Shown in pieces: positions 8,579 to 17,300 of a DNA stretch of 64,000 bases (positions are counted from its first letter, which is position 1; every line of letters begins with the position of its first letter). Below the pieces are notes generated by a model, which was given only the letters and a program-made list of their open reading frames with translations, had not been told where the DNA came from and searched no databases. Origin of the DNA: CAIWAH01 sp964602595 (GTDB lineage Bacteria > Verrucomicrobiota > Verrucomicrobiia > Limisphaerales > UBA9464); the NCBI GenBank assembly GCA_964602595.1, contig CAZRRO010000008.1:186001-250000 (forward strand), written 5' to 3'. A program made the position numbers and the translations under genes.

Positions 8579-10483
8579 ATGGCAACACGCGCTCAATGCC
8601 GGCTCCGCATCATCGTGGTTCTAATCTGTCTGGTGCTTGGAGGTCCGGGCGCGGTTCGGGCGCAAATCACGCCGGAGGATCACGCCCGCCATCATCCGGG
8701 CGGTTCGGCTGTGATGGGTGCGGCGACGAATGCTCCGGGCATGGGCGGCATGGATGCGATGGGCGGGATGATGCAGGAGATGATGAAGAACATGGGAGCG
8801 CCCACGCCGAAGCAACTATATCCTGCCTTGATGGGCTTGCCGGATCTGACGCCGGAGCAGCGCGCTGCGGTCGAGCGTCAGGCGCAGGAACGGATGGCGG
8901 CGGGCGTGAGCCTGATGTCGCAGGGCTTCGATGGACTGCATCAAGCCTTGATGACCAATCAACTCGCCGCCATGCAGGACTCGCTCGGCGCGATCCGCGA
9001 AGGGCTGGCGCAGTTCGACAGCGGTCTGGCCGCGCGTCGCGCGCTCACCGAGGGACAGGCGCCGCGCGATGTCGCGTTGCAGTGGTTGAAACGGGAAATG
9101 AATCTCCTGCCTCCGCCGGGATCGTCCGCGAGTCATCCGCTGGGCGGCGTGACGTTTCATCTGGTCGCCCTCGTCATTCTTGGCGCGTTCGCCGCCGTGA
9201 TGGTGTGGATGTATTTCTTCAAGATGCGGCGCGCGTCCGCGCTTCTGAAAAGTCTCGCGGGCGCGGCTGCCGGGAGCGTGCCTGCTCCTGCACCTGCTTC
9301 CCCGTCAACGCAGCCCATTGCGTCCGCCGCCTCCGCTTTGCCAGAACCTCGCGCAAAACCAGCGAATCCACTGCCGGCCGTCACACCGAAGTTCCCGGCG
9401 ATGAAGTCACGAAGCGAGCCGGTGGAGAAGTGGACGGGAAGGCTGCGCGTCTGCCGGATTTTTCAGGAGACGCCCGACGTGAAGACCTTCCGCCTGGCGG
9501 CACTCGATGAAGTCGCCCGGCCGTTCACCTATTTCCCCGGACAATTCCTGACCCTCGCCGTGAACGTCGGCGGCAGGGTGGTCAAACGCAGCTACACCAT
9601 CGCCTCGACACCCACGCAGCTTCACTACTGCGCCATCACCGTGAAACGCGAGGAGAATGGACTCGTCTCCCGCTTCCTTTACGACCAGGTCAAGGAAGGC
9701 GACGTGTTGGAAGTCTCCGCGCCGAACGGGAAGTTCATCTTCACCGGCGATGAGGCGCGAAGCATCGCGCTCATCGGCGGCGGCGTGGGCATCACGCCGT
9801 TGATGAGCGTGATTCGTTACCTCACGGACATCGGCTGGCGCGGTGACATTTGCCTGCTCTACTGCAGCCGCGATGCGAGCGATTTCATCTTCCGCGAGGA
9901 ACTGGAGCAGCTTCAACAACGACATTCCAACCTCCAGGTATTCGCCACCGTGACGCGCGCGGCGGGGACGGTGTGGATGGGGCTGAAGGGACGTTTCACC
10001 ACGGCGATTCTCGGCCATCTCGTGCCCGACATCGCCAAACGGCGCGTCCACGTCTGCGGGCCTTCGGCGATGATGTCCGCCGTGCTCGACATGCTGCGGG
10101 AACTCCAAGTGCCGGACGACCATGTGCTGACCGAGGCGTTCGGGGCAGCCAGAAAACCAAGCGCGACGCCTGAGCCGGTAATTGGTGAAACCATTGCGCC
10201 AAACGGCGAGTTAAAAGCCGCCTTGCCCATGATCGCGTTCAAACGTTCCGGGAAGTCCGGCGCGTTGCAGCCCGGTCAGACGGTGCTCGATGCCGCTGAG
10301 GCGAACGGCGTGGAGATCGACAACTCGTGCCGTTCCGGCCAGTGCGGACTTTGCAAAGTCAAACTGCTCTCCGGCGCGGTGACGATGGATTGCGAAGACG
10401 CTCTGTCGCCGGACGAAAAACGGCAGGGTTTCATTCTCGCATGTCAGGCAAGGGCCACGGCGAACATCGAGGTGGAGGCGTGA
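8579..10483 (+). CDS. fusion: Met-rich Spy-like head, TM anchor, FAD/NAD reductase, 2Fe-2S ferredoxin
   Basis: 634 aa. Residues 1-28 are a signal peptide. About residues 40-185 form a Met-rich, helical Spy-like segment (GMGGMDAMGGMMQEMMKNMG, then LTPEQRAAVERQAQERM). One membrane helix follows at about 190-213 (LVALVILGAFAAVMVWMYFF). A proline-rich linker leads to a ferredoxin reductase module with FAD motif KRSYTIAS and NAD motif GGGVGITPLMS. The C-terminal 2Fe-2S ferredoxin has CRSGQCGLC and a distal ACQ. The layout puts the Met-rich head outside and the NAD(P)H-oxidising part in the cytoplasm. The stop overlaps the next gene (TGATG), which encodes a b-type membrane protein, so electrons probably pass into it. 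Confidence 0.9.
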   Translation: MATRAQCRLRIIVVLICLVLGGPGAVRAQITPEDHARHHPGGSAVMGAATNAPGMGGMDAMGGMMQEMMKNMGAPTPKQLYPALMGLPDLTPEQRAAVERQAQERMAAGVSLMSQGFDGLHQALMTNQLAAMQDSLGAIREGLAQFDSGLAARRALTEGQAPRDVALQWLKREMNLLPPPGSSASHPLGGVTFHLVALVILGAFAAVMVWMYFFKMRRASALLKSLAGAAAGSVPAPAPASPSTQPIASAASALPEPRAKPANPLPAVTPKFPAMKSRSEPVEKWTGRLRVCRIFQETPDVKTFRLAALDEVARPFTYFPGQFLTLAVNVGGRVVKRSYTIASTPTQLHYCAITVKREENGLVSRFLYDQVKEGDVLEVSAPNGKFIFTGDEARSIALIGGGVGITPLMSVIRYLTDIGWRGDICLLYCSRDASDFIFREELEQLQQRHSNLQVFATVTRAAGTVWMGLKGRFTTAILGHLVPDIAKRRVHVCGPSAMMSAVLDMLRELQVPDDHVLTEAFGAARKPSATPEPVIGETIAPNGELKAALPMIAFKRSGKSGALQPGQTVLDAAEANGVEIDNSCRSGQCGLCKVKLLSGAVTMDCEDALSPDEKRQGFILACQARATANIEVEA

Positions 10484-11238
10484 TGAAGGAACGCGAGCGC
10501 ATTGTGGTCACGGGATTGGTGACATTGGTGCTCGCCACCTGGCTTGGCTTTGCCTTTCACGAATTGCCACGCTTCGCCGGAAGCTTTTGGGGCGGGGTTC
10601 TGGCGGTGGGCGGCGCTTCGCTCATGCTCGTGCCTCTGCTTTACCTGTTCATCAAGCGCATCCCGCCACTGAGGAAAATGATCACGCGCTTTGTGCCAAT
10701 GCGGACGCTGCTCGCGTGGCACATCTACGCGGGCGTCGCAGGCCCCATCTTGGTGCTGCTGCACACGGGCCACAAATTCGAGAGCGCCGTGGGCATCGCG
10801 CTGACGGGCTTGACACTCGTGGTGGTAGTGAGCGGTTTTGTCGGACGCTACTTGATGAACTATCTGACGCTGGAGGAACACGAGAAGCAGGAGCTGCTGA
10901 CCGGTCTCCGCCGCGAATACGATGCCCTTGCGAGTGAGTTGCGAGTCAGTCCGCAGGCCGCGCAGGAAGTCAGCATCTTGCGGAGCGTCCGTGCGCGGGT
11001 GCTGACATGGGCGCTGGCCGGCGACGCCGGGGCAGCGCGCCTGAATCCCGGCGTCCGGGCATTGCGGCTGACGGAATCCATCGCTGATCTGGAATACGCC
11101 GTTGGCTCGCACCAGCGCTTCAAACGCGCCTTCGGCTTGTGGCTGAAGTTTCACATTGTCATTTCGTTTCTGCTTTATGGGCTTCTCGGCCTGCACGTCT
11201 GGTCGGCGGTCTATTTTGGATTGAGGTGGTTCGCATGA
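10483..11238 (+). CDS. integral membrane b-type cytochrome-like protein
   Basis: 251 aa with about five hydrophobic helices. Histidines lie in or near helices at WHIYAGVAG, LLHTGHKF, LKFHIVIS and LLGLHVW, which could ligate two b hemes as in ferric-reductase or cytochrome b561-like proteins. A cytoplasmic helical loop (LEEHEKQELLTGLRREYDAL) separates the two halves. Stop-start overlaps with both neighbours (TGATG, then ATGA) tie it tightly to the ferredoxin-reductase fusion and the multiheme cytochrome. The inferred role is transmembrane electron conduit. Which family it belongs to is not certain from sequence reading alone. Confidence 0.78.
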   Translation: MKERERIVVTGLVTLVLATWLGFAFHELPRFAGSFWGGVLAVGGASLMLVPLLYLFIKRIPPLRKMITRFVPMRTLLAWHIYAGVAGPILVLLHTGHKFESAVGIALTGLTLVVVVSGFVGRYLMNYLTLEEHEKQELLTGLRREYDALASELRVSPQAAQEVSILRSVRARVLTWALAGDAGAARLNPGVRALRLTESIADLEYAVGSHQRFKRAFGLWLKFHIVISFLLYGLLGLHVWSAVYFGLRWFA

Positions 11239-12038
11239 AACTGCCCCTGGCCATCCTGCTTGCGTTGACCGTGCTGGCGACGTTGTTCGCGGCTGCGTAT
11301 CTCGCGCCCGGACATCTCGCATCGGAACGGCGGGGCTGGCGCAGCGCCGTGGAATGGCAGCGCATGGCGAATCCGGGTCAACTCTCACAGGCGCACGCCT
11401 TCCTCAACCACAACTGCAACGCCTGTCACACGCCCGTCCAAGGCGTCGAGGCCGCCCGTTGCATCGTCTGTCACGCCAACAACGCGGCCCTGCTTCAGCG
11501 CCAGCCAACGGCCTTCCACGCGGACATCGGCAGTTGTATCGAATGTCATCGTGAGCATCAGGGCCGCGCCGTGCGCTCAACCGAAATGAACCATACGGCA
11601 CTCGCGCACATCGGTTGCAAGATGCTGGAGCGCGCCTCGCCCTCTTCTGTGCCGGACATGACAACAATCCAGCACTGGCTGCGGGCCACGGCCACTTCGG
11701 CGCGACCGTCAGACCACCGCGCCGCTGAGGAAGCGTTGCTGAACTGCGCTACCTGCCACCGCACGAAGGACAAACACCTTGGCTTGTTCGGCACAGTCTG
11801 CGCGGCCTGCCACGCCACCAGCCGTTGGACCATTCCTGAGTTTCGCCATCCGTCGCCGGCTTCACCCGACTGCGCGCAATGCCATCAAGCGCCGCCCAGC
11901 CATTACATGGAGCATTTCAAAATGATTTCGATGACGGTCGCCGGCCAGCCACACGCGCGCGTGGAGCAGTGTTTCCTCTGCCACCAGACGACGGCGTGGA
12001 ACGACATCAAGCGCGTGGGCTGGTATAAACACCACTGA
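11235..12038 (+). CDS. membrane-anchored multiheme cytochrome c, seven CxxCH
   Basis: 267 aa. One N-terminal membrane helix (LPLAILLALTVLATLFAAAYL) anchors a periplasmic domain with seven heme-c motifs: CNACH, CIVCH, CIECH, CATCH, CAACH, CAQCH and CFLCH. The spacing resembles doubled-CxxCH cytochromes. ATGA overlap with the upstream b-type gene marks a three-gene electron-transfer unit. It would take electrons from the membrane protein and pass them to a periplasmic or extracellular acceptor, or run the reverse path. The terminal acceptor is not encoded next to it. Confidence 0.92.
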   Translation: MKLPLAILLALTVLATLFAAAYLAPGHLASERRGWRSAVEWQRMANPGQLSQAHAFLNHNCNACHTPVQGVEAARCIVCHANNAALLQRQPTAFHADIGSCIECHREHQGRAVRSTEMNHTALAHIGCKMLERASPSSVPDMTTIQHWLRATATSARPSDHRAAEEALLNCATCHRTKDKHLGLFGTVCAACHATSRWTIPEFRHPSPASPDCAQCHQAPPSHYMEHFKMISMTVAGQPHARVEQCFLCHQTTAWNDIKRVGWYKHH

Positions 12039-12047
12039 AGGATTCCC

Positions 12048-12293
12048 ATGCCCACATTTGATGCCAGTAACGCCGACTGCGAATACGTCCAGTGCGCCGT
12101 CTGCGAGAAAATCATCACGGGCGGCAAATGGTTCGCCCGTATCAAGCACGGTGAGTGTATGGTCGCGCTCTGCTGCCCCCTCTGCACGGAAGCGTTTGAG
12201 GCCAAACCACACGCATACGTCCGCCGCATTGAATCACTGGCCTTCATGCGTTCGCTGCGTCCAACGCAGCCAAAATCGCCGCTCGACGAGTAA
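12048..12293 (+). CDS. small Cys-rich protein, putative metal-binding
   Basis: 81 aa with no signal peptide. Cysteines occur as CEYVQCAVCEK and CMVALCCPLC, suggesting one treble-clef or TRASH-like zinc or copper site. GAAGGATTCCC precedes the ATG. It starts 9 bases after the multiheme cytochrome gene and ends 5 bases before the LOG gene, so it belongs to the same operon. Possible roles are heme-maturation helper or metal chaperone (inference). I do not recognise a named family. Confidence 0.75.
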   Translation: MPTFDASNADCEYVQCAVCEKIITGGKWFARIKHGECMVALCCPLCTEAFEAKPHAYVRRIESLAFMRSLRPTQPKSPLDE

Positions 12294-12298
12294 GCGCT

Positions 12299-13153
12299 AT
12301 GAAGACGACGGCAACCGAACCGCCCGTGCCAGAAAGACCGGAATCCATCCCGGCAACCGCTGGTAAGACTCCGGCCTGTGGGTGCGCCGAGGCCGACCGT
12401 CGGATGCTCGAAGGCCCGCGCTCGCGCACGGGTGAGTTCGTTCAGTTGTTGCGAGTGATGCGCGATTTTCTGCGAGGCTTCCGCGTCCTGCATTTCGTCG
12501 GCCCGTGCGTCACGATGTTCGGTTCGGCGCGGACACGGCGGGACGACCCTCACTATCAACTGGCACGACGGATGGGCGCGGAAGTGGCGCGGTTGGGCTT
12601 CACCGTGATGACGGGCGGTGGGCCGGGCATCATGGAAGCGGCCAACCGAGGCGCGAAGGAGGCGGGCGGGCGCTCCGTTGGCTGCAACATCGAGCTTCCG
12701 TTCGAGCAGCAGCCCAACGCCTACCTCGACCGTTGCGTGACCATGCACTACTTCTTCGTCCGCAAGACGCTACTTGTGAAATACAGCTACGCCTTCGTCG
12801 TCTTTCCCGGCGGCGCGGGCACGGTGGATGAACTCTTCGAGGCACTGACACTCATTCAGACCGGCAAGATTGAACAATTTCCCATCATCGTCATGGGCCT
12901 CGATTACTGGCGCGAGATGATGGGCTTCCTAGAAACAATGGCGGGAGTTGGAACCGTCAGTCCACAGGACTTGGAATTGATTTACGCCACGGATTCGGTG
13001 GAGGACGCCATCGCACACCTGCGCCGTTACGCCATCGTCCCGTTTGGATTGAAGGCACCCGTCCCTCGTCATCTGCCGTGGCTCGGCGAGTGCGGCCTAT
13101 GCGAAGCGGGTCAATGCGCGTGCTGCTGCGACAAGCCGCAGGAGGCAACATGA
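12299..13153 (+). CDS. LOG-family (TIGR00730) nucleotide phosphoribohydrolase
   Basis: 284 aa. The Rossmann-like core carries MFGSARTRRDDP, the phosphate loop MTGGGPGIMEAANRGAKEAG and the family motif VVFPGGAGTVDELFEALTL. Family members hydrolyse N-glycosidic bonds of nucleoside monophosphates (cytokinin activation in plants; AMP or other substrates in bacteria). The N-terminal extension has a Cys pair (ACGC) and the C-terminus ends in a Cys-rich tail (ECGLCEAGQCACCC), which is unusual and may bind metal. The stop overlaps the glgP start (ATGA). Confidence 0.9.
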   Translation: MKTTATEPPVPERPESIPATAGKTPACGCAEADRRMLEGPRSRTGEFVQLLRVMRDFLRGFRVLHFVGPCVTMFGSARTRRDDPHYQLARRMGAEVARLGFTVMTGGGPGIMEAANRGAKEAGGRSVGCNIELPFEQQPNAYLDRCVTMHYFFVRKTLLVKYSYAFVVFPGGAGTVDELFEALTLIQTGKIEQFPIIVMGLDYWREMMGFLETMAGVGTVSPQDLELIYATDSVEDAIAHLRRYAIVPFGLKAPVPRHLPWLGECGLCEAGQCACCCDKPQEAT

Positions 13154-13323
13154 GCGAGCCGACCGTCGCCTACTTTTCGATGGAGATTGGCCTGCAAGCC
13201 GACGTGCCGACTTACAGCGGCGGACTCGGCGTGCTCGCGGGCGACATGATTCGCGCCGACGCCCACGCGAACATTCCGAAGGTTGGCGTGAGCCTGCTGC
13301 ACCGGCGCGGCTATTTGAGGCAA
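13150..13323 (+). pseudogene. glgP: glycogen/alpha-glucan phosphorylase, 5' remnant
   Basis: The first 58 codons match the start of alpha-glucan phosphorylases: VAYFSMEIGLQADVPTYSGG, then LGVLAGDMIRADA and VGVSLLHRRGYLRQ. Family identity stops at about 13323. The frame stays open to 14160 but is then antisense to a mobile-element gene and no longer phosphorylase-like. A whole enzyme needs hundreds of further residues including the pyridoxal-phosphate site, so this copy is dead unless the chimera is used. The break marks the left edge of the plasmid-like element. The missing 3' part is not in this window. Confidence 0.85.
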
Positions 13324-13413
13324 ATGAGGCTGCCCCGATATTCGGTCAGGCACTTGCAAAACATTTTCGCCGAAGTTCCCAAGATTGGGGTAGCCAGTTG
13401 CACTTGGTCAAAA

Positions 13414-14133
13414 TCACGCGGAGGGCTTTCCAGCCTGCCGCAGCAGACCGTTCGCACGGGTGAGATGGGGAACGGGCGGTCCGGGCGGAGTGGTGTTCAG
13501 GATGTCGGTGACGGCGTCGAAGGCTTCGACGAGCCGTTTCTGTTCCGGGGCGCGGAGGCGGACGGTGTCCCATCGGTCCATTTCGCCGGAGTCGAGCAGC
13601 GCACTGCGGATGGTGGCTTCAGGAACGAACCCCTGCATCCAGGCGGTGAAGACTTCGGTGACCTGAGCGTTTTGCTGGGGATCGAGGACATCCTTCATTC
13701 GCCAAGGATTGATGGCATGGTTCCCGTTGAAGATGGACCAGACGAATCGACGCAGGTGCTGGCCGCTGTGGCTGTCGGGGGTGTCGCGAATACTGGCGGC
13801 CAGGTTTTGCAGGGCCTCCTCGGCCGTGCGTTGATGGCTGACCCGCAGGTCCAGTTCAGTTTGGGAGAGGAACGAGGGCGCGGCGAGGACGGTGGTCAGA
13901 AGGTAGCAGATGGTTTCGGCCTGCGCGTCTTTGAGTTCCGTCCGCCATGCCTTGGTGCCGTCGCCTGGGATTGCGAGGAGCACACTTCCGTCGAGGCGGA
14001 CAGTGGCGCGACCATTGGTGAAGGACGTCGGTGCGGTGCGTTCAAAGCCCCGGCTTCGAGGAATTCCCTCAGCCACGGTTGTTCGGTGAGGGGCGGACGG
14101 GCGATTTCTGGGGCCATCCATCCCATTTACCAT
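13414..14133 (-). CDS. hypothetical protein of the mobile element
   Basis: 239 aa, cytoplasmic, not recognised. It contains a beta-like start (NGRATVRLDGSVLLAIPGDG) and a long helical middle and end. A readable element is RRFVWSIFNGNHAINPWR. The ATG at 14133 has no strong ribosome site; a second in-frame ATG lies four codons downstream. It is the last gene at the left end of the element and is transcribed outwards, towards the broken glgP. It could be expressed with the relaxase upstream, though a 235-base gap with a hairpin separates them. Confidence 0.6.
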   Translation of the reverse strand: MVNGMDGPRNRPSAPHRTTVAEGIPRSRGFERTAPTSFTNGRATVRLDGSVLLAIPGDGTKAWRTELKDAQAETICYLLTTVLAAPSFLSQTELDLRVSHQRTAEEALQNLAASIRDTPDSHSGQHLRRFVWSIFNGNHAINPWRMKDVLDPQQNAQVTEVFTAWMQGFVPEATIRSALLDSGEMDRWDTVRLRAPEQKRLVEAFDAVTDILNTTPPGPPVPHLTRANGLLRQAGKPSA

Positions 14134-14231
14134 GGTTCTGCAACGTCCCGAAAGTGGTGAACCTAAACCGCGCTGCGTCCCCCTCCTTCATTTGCCGGTC
14201 AGGCTGTCACCGATGGAAACCGGTCCCCAAC

Positions 14232-14295
14232 GGGCGTAGCGCCGCTGTGGACCGATCTGCCGACCCGCAAGGTCGCGGTCCACAGCGTAGCGCCC
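14232..14295. repeat. large imperfect hairpin downstream of relaxase gene
   Basis: GCTGTGGACCG (14244-14254) pairs perfectly with CGGTCCACAGC (14276-14286). GGGCG (14232-14236) and CGCCC (14291-14295) extend the stem beyond an internal loop. It lies between the relaxase stop (14369, minus strand) and the next gene, so it may stabilise or end the relaxase transcript. No U-run is seen on either side. Confidence 0.5.
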
Positions 14296-14368
14296 GGGGC
14301 CCCGTTCGGGGGCGGTTCTGCACCGGCCGTCGTCCAGCGGGTATCTCGCGGAGGCGAGCTTGCCGGGG

Positions 14369-17300
14369 TCAGTGCGAATGACTGTGGGAGTGGGAGTGAG
14401 ACTGGGAGTTCGACTGCGCCTGGTTGGATTGCGCCGGGGCCTTTGTGGCTTGCCGACGCTTCTCCTCCTCCTCACGGCGTCGGCGTTCCTCCTCCCTGCG
14501 GCGCTCCGCATCGTCCTCCGAACGTTCCTCGCTGAATGGACTCGCCCCCACTCGCCCCTTGCCGGTCCAGCAGTGCTTCGTCTCCGTAGCTTGAACCGTC
14601 GGGTTGCCACGCCAAGGCTGGTCGCGCTCACTATCGCGGGTGTCGCCGCCGGTGGCGGCAGTCTTCTCGCGCTCCGCAGCGCTGCGATCCTTCGTCGCCA
14701 GTGTGGCTTCATGGAGTCGTTTGGCTTCGTCGCTCTGGCCCGTGGTAGCACGGGCTTGATTCCGGAGATCCGCTTTAACCCGTTCGACTTTGAAGGGGCT
14801 CCGTCCCAACACGCCTTCGCCGGTCCAGTAGGATTTGGTTTCCGAGACGGGGTCGAAGGGTGAGCGGCTCACAATCGGTTTCGCAGCGGCAGACGAATCT
14901 GGGTCGCCTTCGTTGGAGCTTTGTAGCGCCTGCTTGGCCGCCCGCTGCTCCTTCCGCCCTTCCGCCGCGCGATTGCGTTCCTCTTCGGCGTGCTGTCGTT
15001 CGACCGCACGCTCGGTGCGGCCCTGTTCCTCGCTGCGGATTCGCTCATTATCGAAGGGGCTGGGTCCCCGGACACCTTCACCCGTCCAGACGGTTTCCGT
15101 GTCGGAGACCCTGTGGAACGGCGAGCGACTGACAATGGTTTTCCCGGCGGCAGATTGATCAGGCCCACCCGATTCGGAATTTTCCGTCGCCTGTTTGGCC
15201 GTCCGCCGTTCCTTCCGCTCTTCCGCCGCGCGATTACGGTCCTCTTTGGCTTCCTGTTGTTCCGTCGCACGCTCGGTGCGGTTCTGTTCCTCACGCCGAT
15301 TTCGCTCCTCTTCAAAGAGTCGAGGTTCCGGTCTGACCGTCGGATTCCAGTAAGAGGGAGCCGTGTGCTTGGCGCCGGAGGGCCGGTCTGCCTGCGTCTC
15401 GGCTTCCGAGCTACCCTGGGATGACGCGTCCGAACGGTTTTGGGATTTCGGGTCGGTCTTCACCTTTTGGTCGGAAGCATCCTTCTTCCAGGCCTCGTCG
15501 CGCTTTGTATCGTGCGCGTCCATTTCTTGGATGCCCCGCCGATGGTTCAACTCGCGCTGTCCTTCGACCGTGAAACATTCGGCCAAATCCGGTCCCGTGA
15601 AGACGCGGACCTGGCAATCCGCCGCCCGGGCTTTGATGGCCTCAAACTCAAGCTCCGGCCCTTTGCCTTCGAACAGGATGAAGGCCTTCTTTGGATTGGC
15701 AGTCGTCGCGTCGGCATGGGTTGCCGCATAGGCCAGCCGGATGTCGGGGGCTTCCTTGGCTTGGAACTCCACCTTCACTCCAGCGTCCGTCCGGATTGTA
15801 ATCCGGTCATCCGCCACCTTGGTGACGGTGCCAAAGTCGCCGATGTTGACCTGGTCGAGATTCTTGATGTCGGTCCGGGTATTGGAAGTGCGGAAGGTGA
15901 CCCGGTCATGCTGATGCAAAGTTTCCTCGTGGACCTGGATCGAGCGCAATCCGACGCGTCCTTGATTCCGACGTTGCTTCTGGATTTCAGCGTTCAGGCG
16001 TTCCGCCGCTGCGCGCGTTTGGCAGAGGACGAGGTTCCTTTCCGGGCGCGTCATTCCCCCGGCACGTTCCCAATCGTCGAGGATGCCGCGCCATGCATGC
16101 CCATCGGACTTGCCAACGAGGACGCGTGGCTTCCGAAACTGGCGGAGGAAACGACGGCCGTCGTTGATGGACCGCTCCAGCTTTTCGAGCCGTTCATCCT
16201 TGATCCAGACCAGCCTGGCCCCCGTCTTGAAGGCGGTGACCATGGACTCCCGAATCTGGCGCAAGGCGGCGTGCTTCGCGTCCCGCAGGGGGATTGTCAG
16301 CCGTCGCCGAATCTTGTGGGGGGCGAAGTCCGAATCTACGGCGACCGCAGGAAGCTTGACGTAGTGGAATGGACTCCACCAAGGAGATCGTTGGAAAAGC
16401 CGGTTCGCTTGAAGGTCAACATTGAACACCCGCAGCTCAATCGTGGTGAACGGGTAGCGGCGGTTTTTCAGGCGACCTATCCTGACGACAGCGAACTCGC
16501 TTCTCCGTTTGCGGGAGGCTCTCGCCAAGACGGGCTTGTAGCGCGGAGAATGTCTCTTCTGGCGCGCACGCTCCTCCTTTTCCCGGCTCTCCCGCTCGGC
16601 CTTGTGCTTCGTCGCGGTCTCTTCCCATTTCTGCCGGAATTCCTCCGACCGCTTTTGCGATTCCTCCTTGCTCTTCGACTCCTTGTCGGTCCGGGCGCTG
16701 GCCTGGGCTTCGGTAAGCCGGTCGGCAAAGGGAGGGTCCTGCTTTTGGTTCGAGGTCGAGAGCTTGGTCTTCGACCGGCCCAGAGCTTCGTAGGTAGCAG
16801 CCAACACCTGACGCGCGGACAAACCGCTGGTCTGCATCGATTCGGCGACGGTCTGGAGGGTTTCGGCTTTGCTCGGTTTGATCGGCGAGGCGCGCAGGGC
16901 GGCTTCGATGTCGGCGGAAAGTGCCTTCATCTCGGCGGTCCAGGTCGTCTGCGCCGCCTTCCCGGACTGCAACCCGACGACTTTCCCAGGCGACCAACCC
17001 AATTCGGCCGCCGCGCTGGCCCAGGCGGCGAAGAGGGTCTCACGGGCGACGTGGGATTTCTCGGCGCGGGTCGCCAGGGCGGCCTTCTCCGCCATGACGG
17101 TGTCGTAGCCGCCATGCATTCGGCAGTAGTCGATGATCTGGGCGCGTCGGGTGGAGAAGAACTCGATGATATCGCGATCCACGCCCTTGATTTCGAAGAA
17201 CGCCCCGCTCTTCTCGACCGGGTAGGAAAGCTCCTTCTGGAGCAGGTGGGCGAGCTGGCAGCGGTAGAGCGCCCCGAAGGCAGTCTTGAGCTCAAACATC

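Noticed and set aside
13324..14160. Continuation of glgP in the same open frame
   Set aside because: After residue 58 the translated sequence is antisense to the 13414-14133 gene and has no phosphorylase features.
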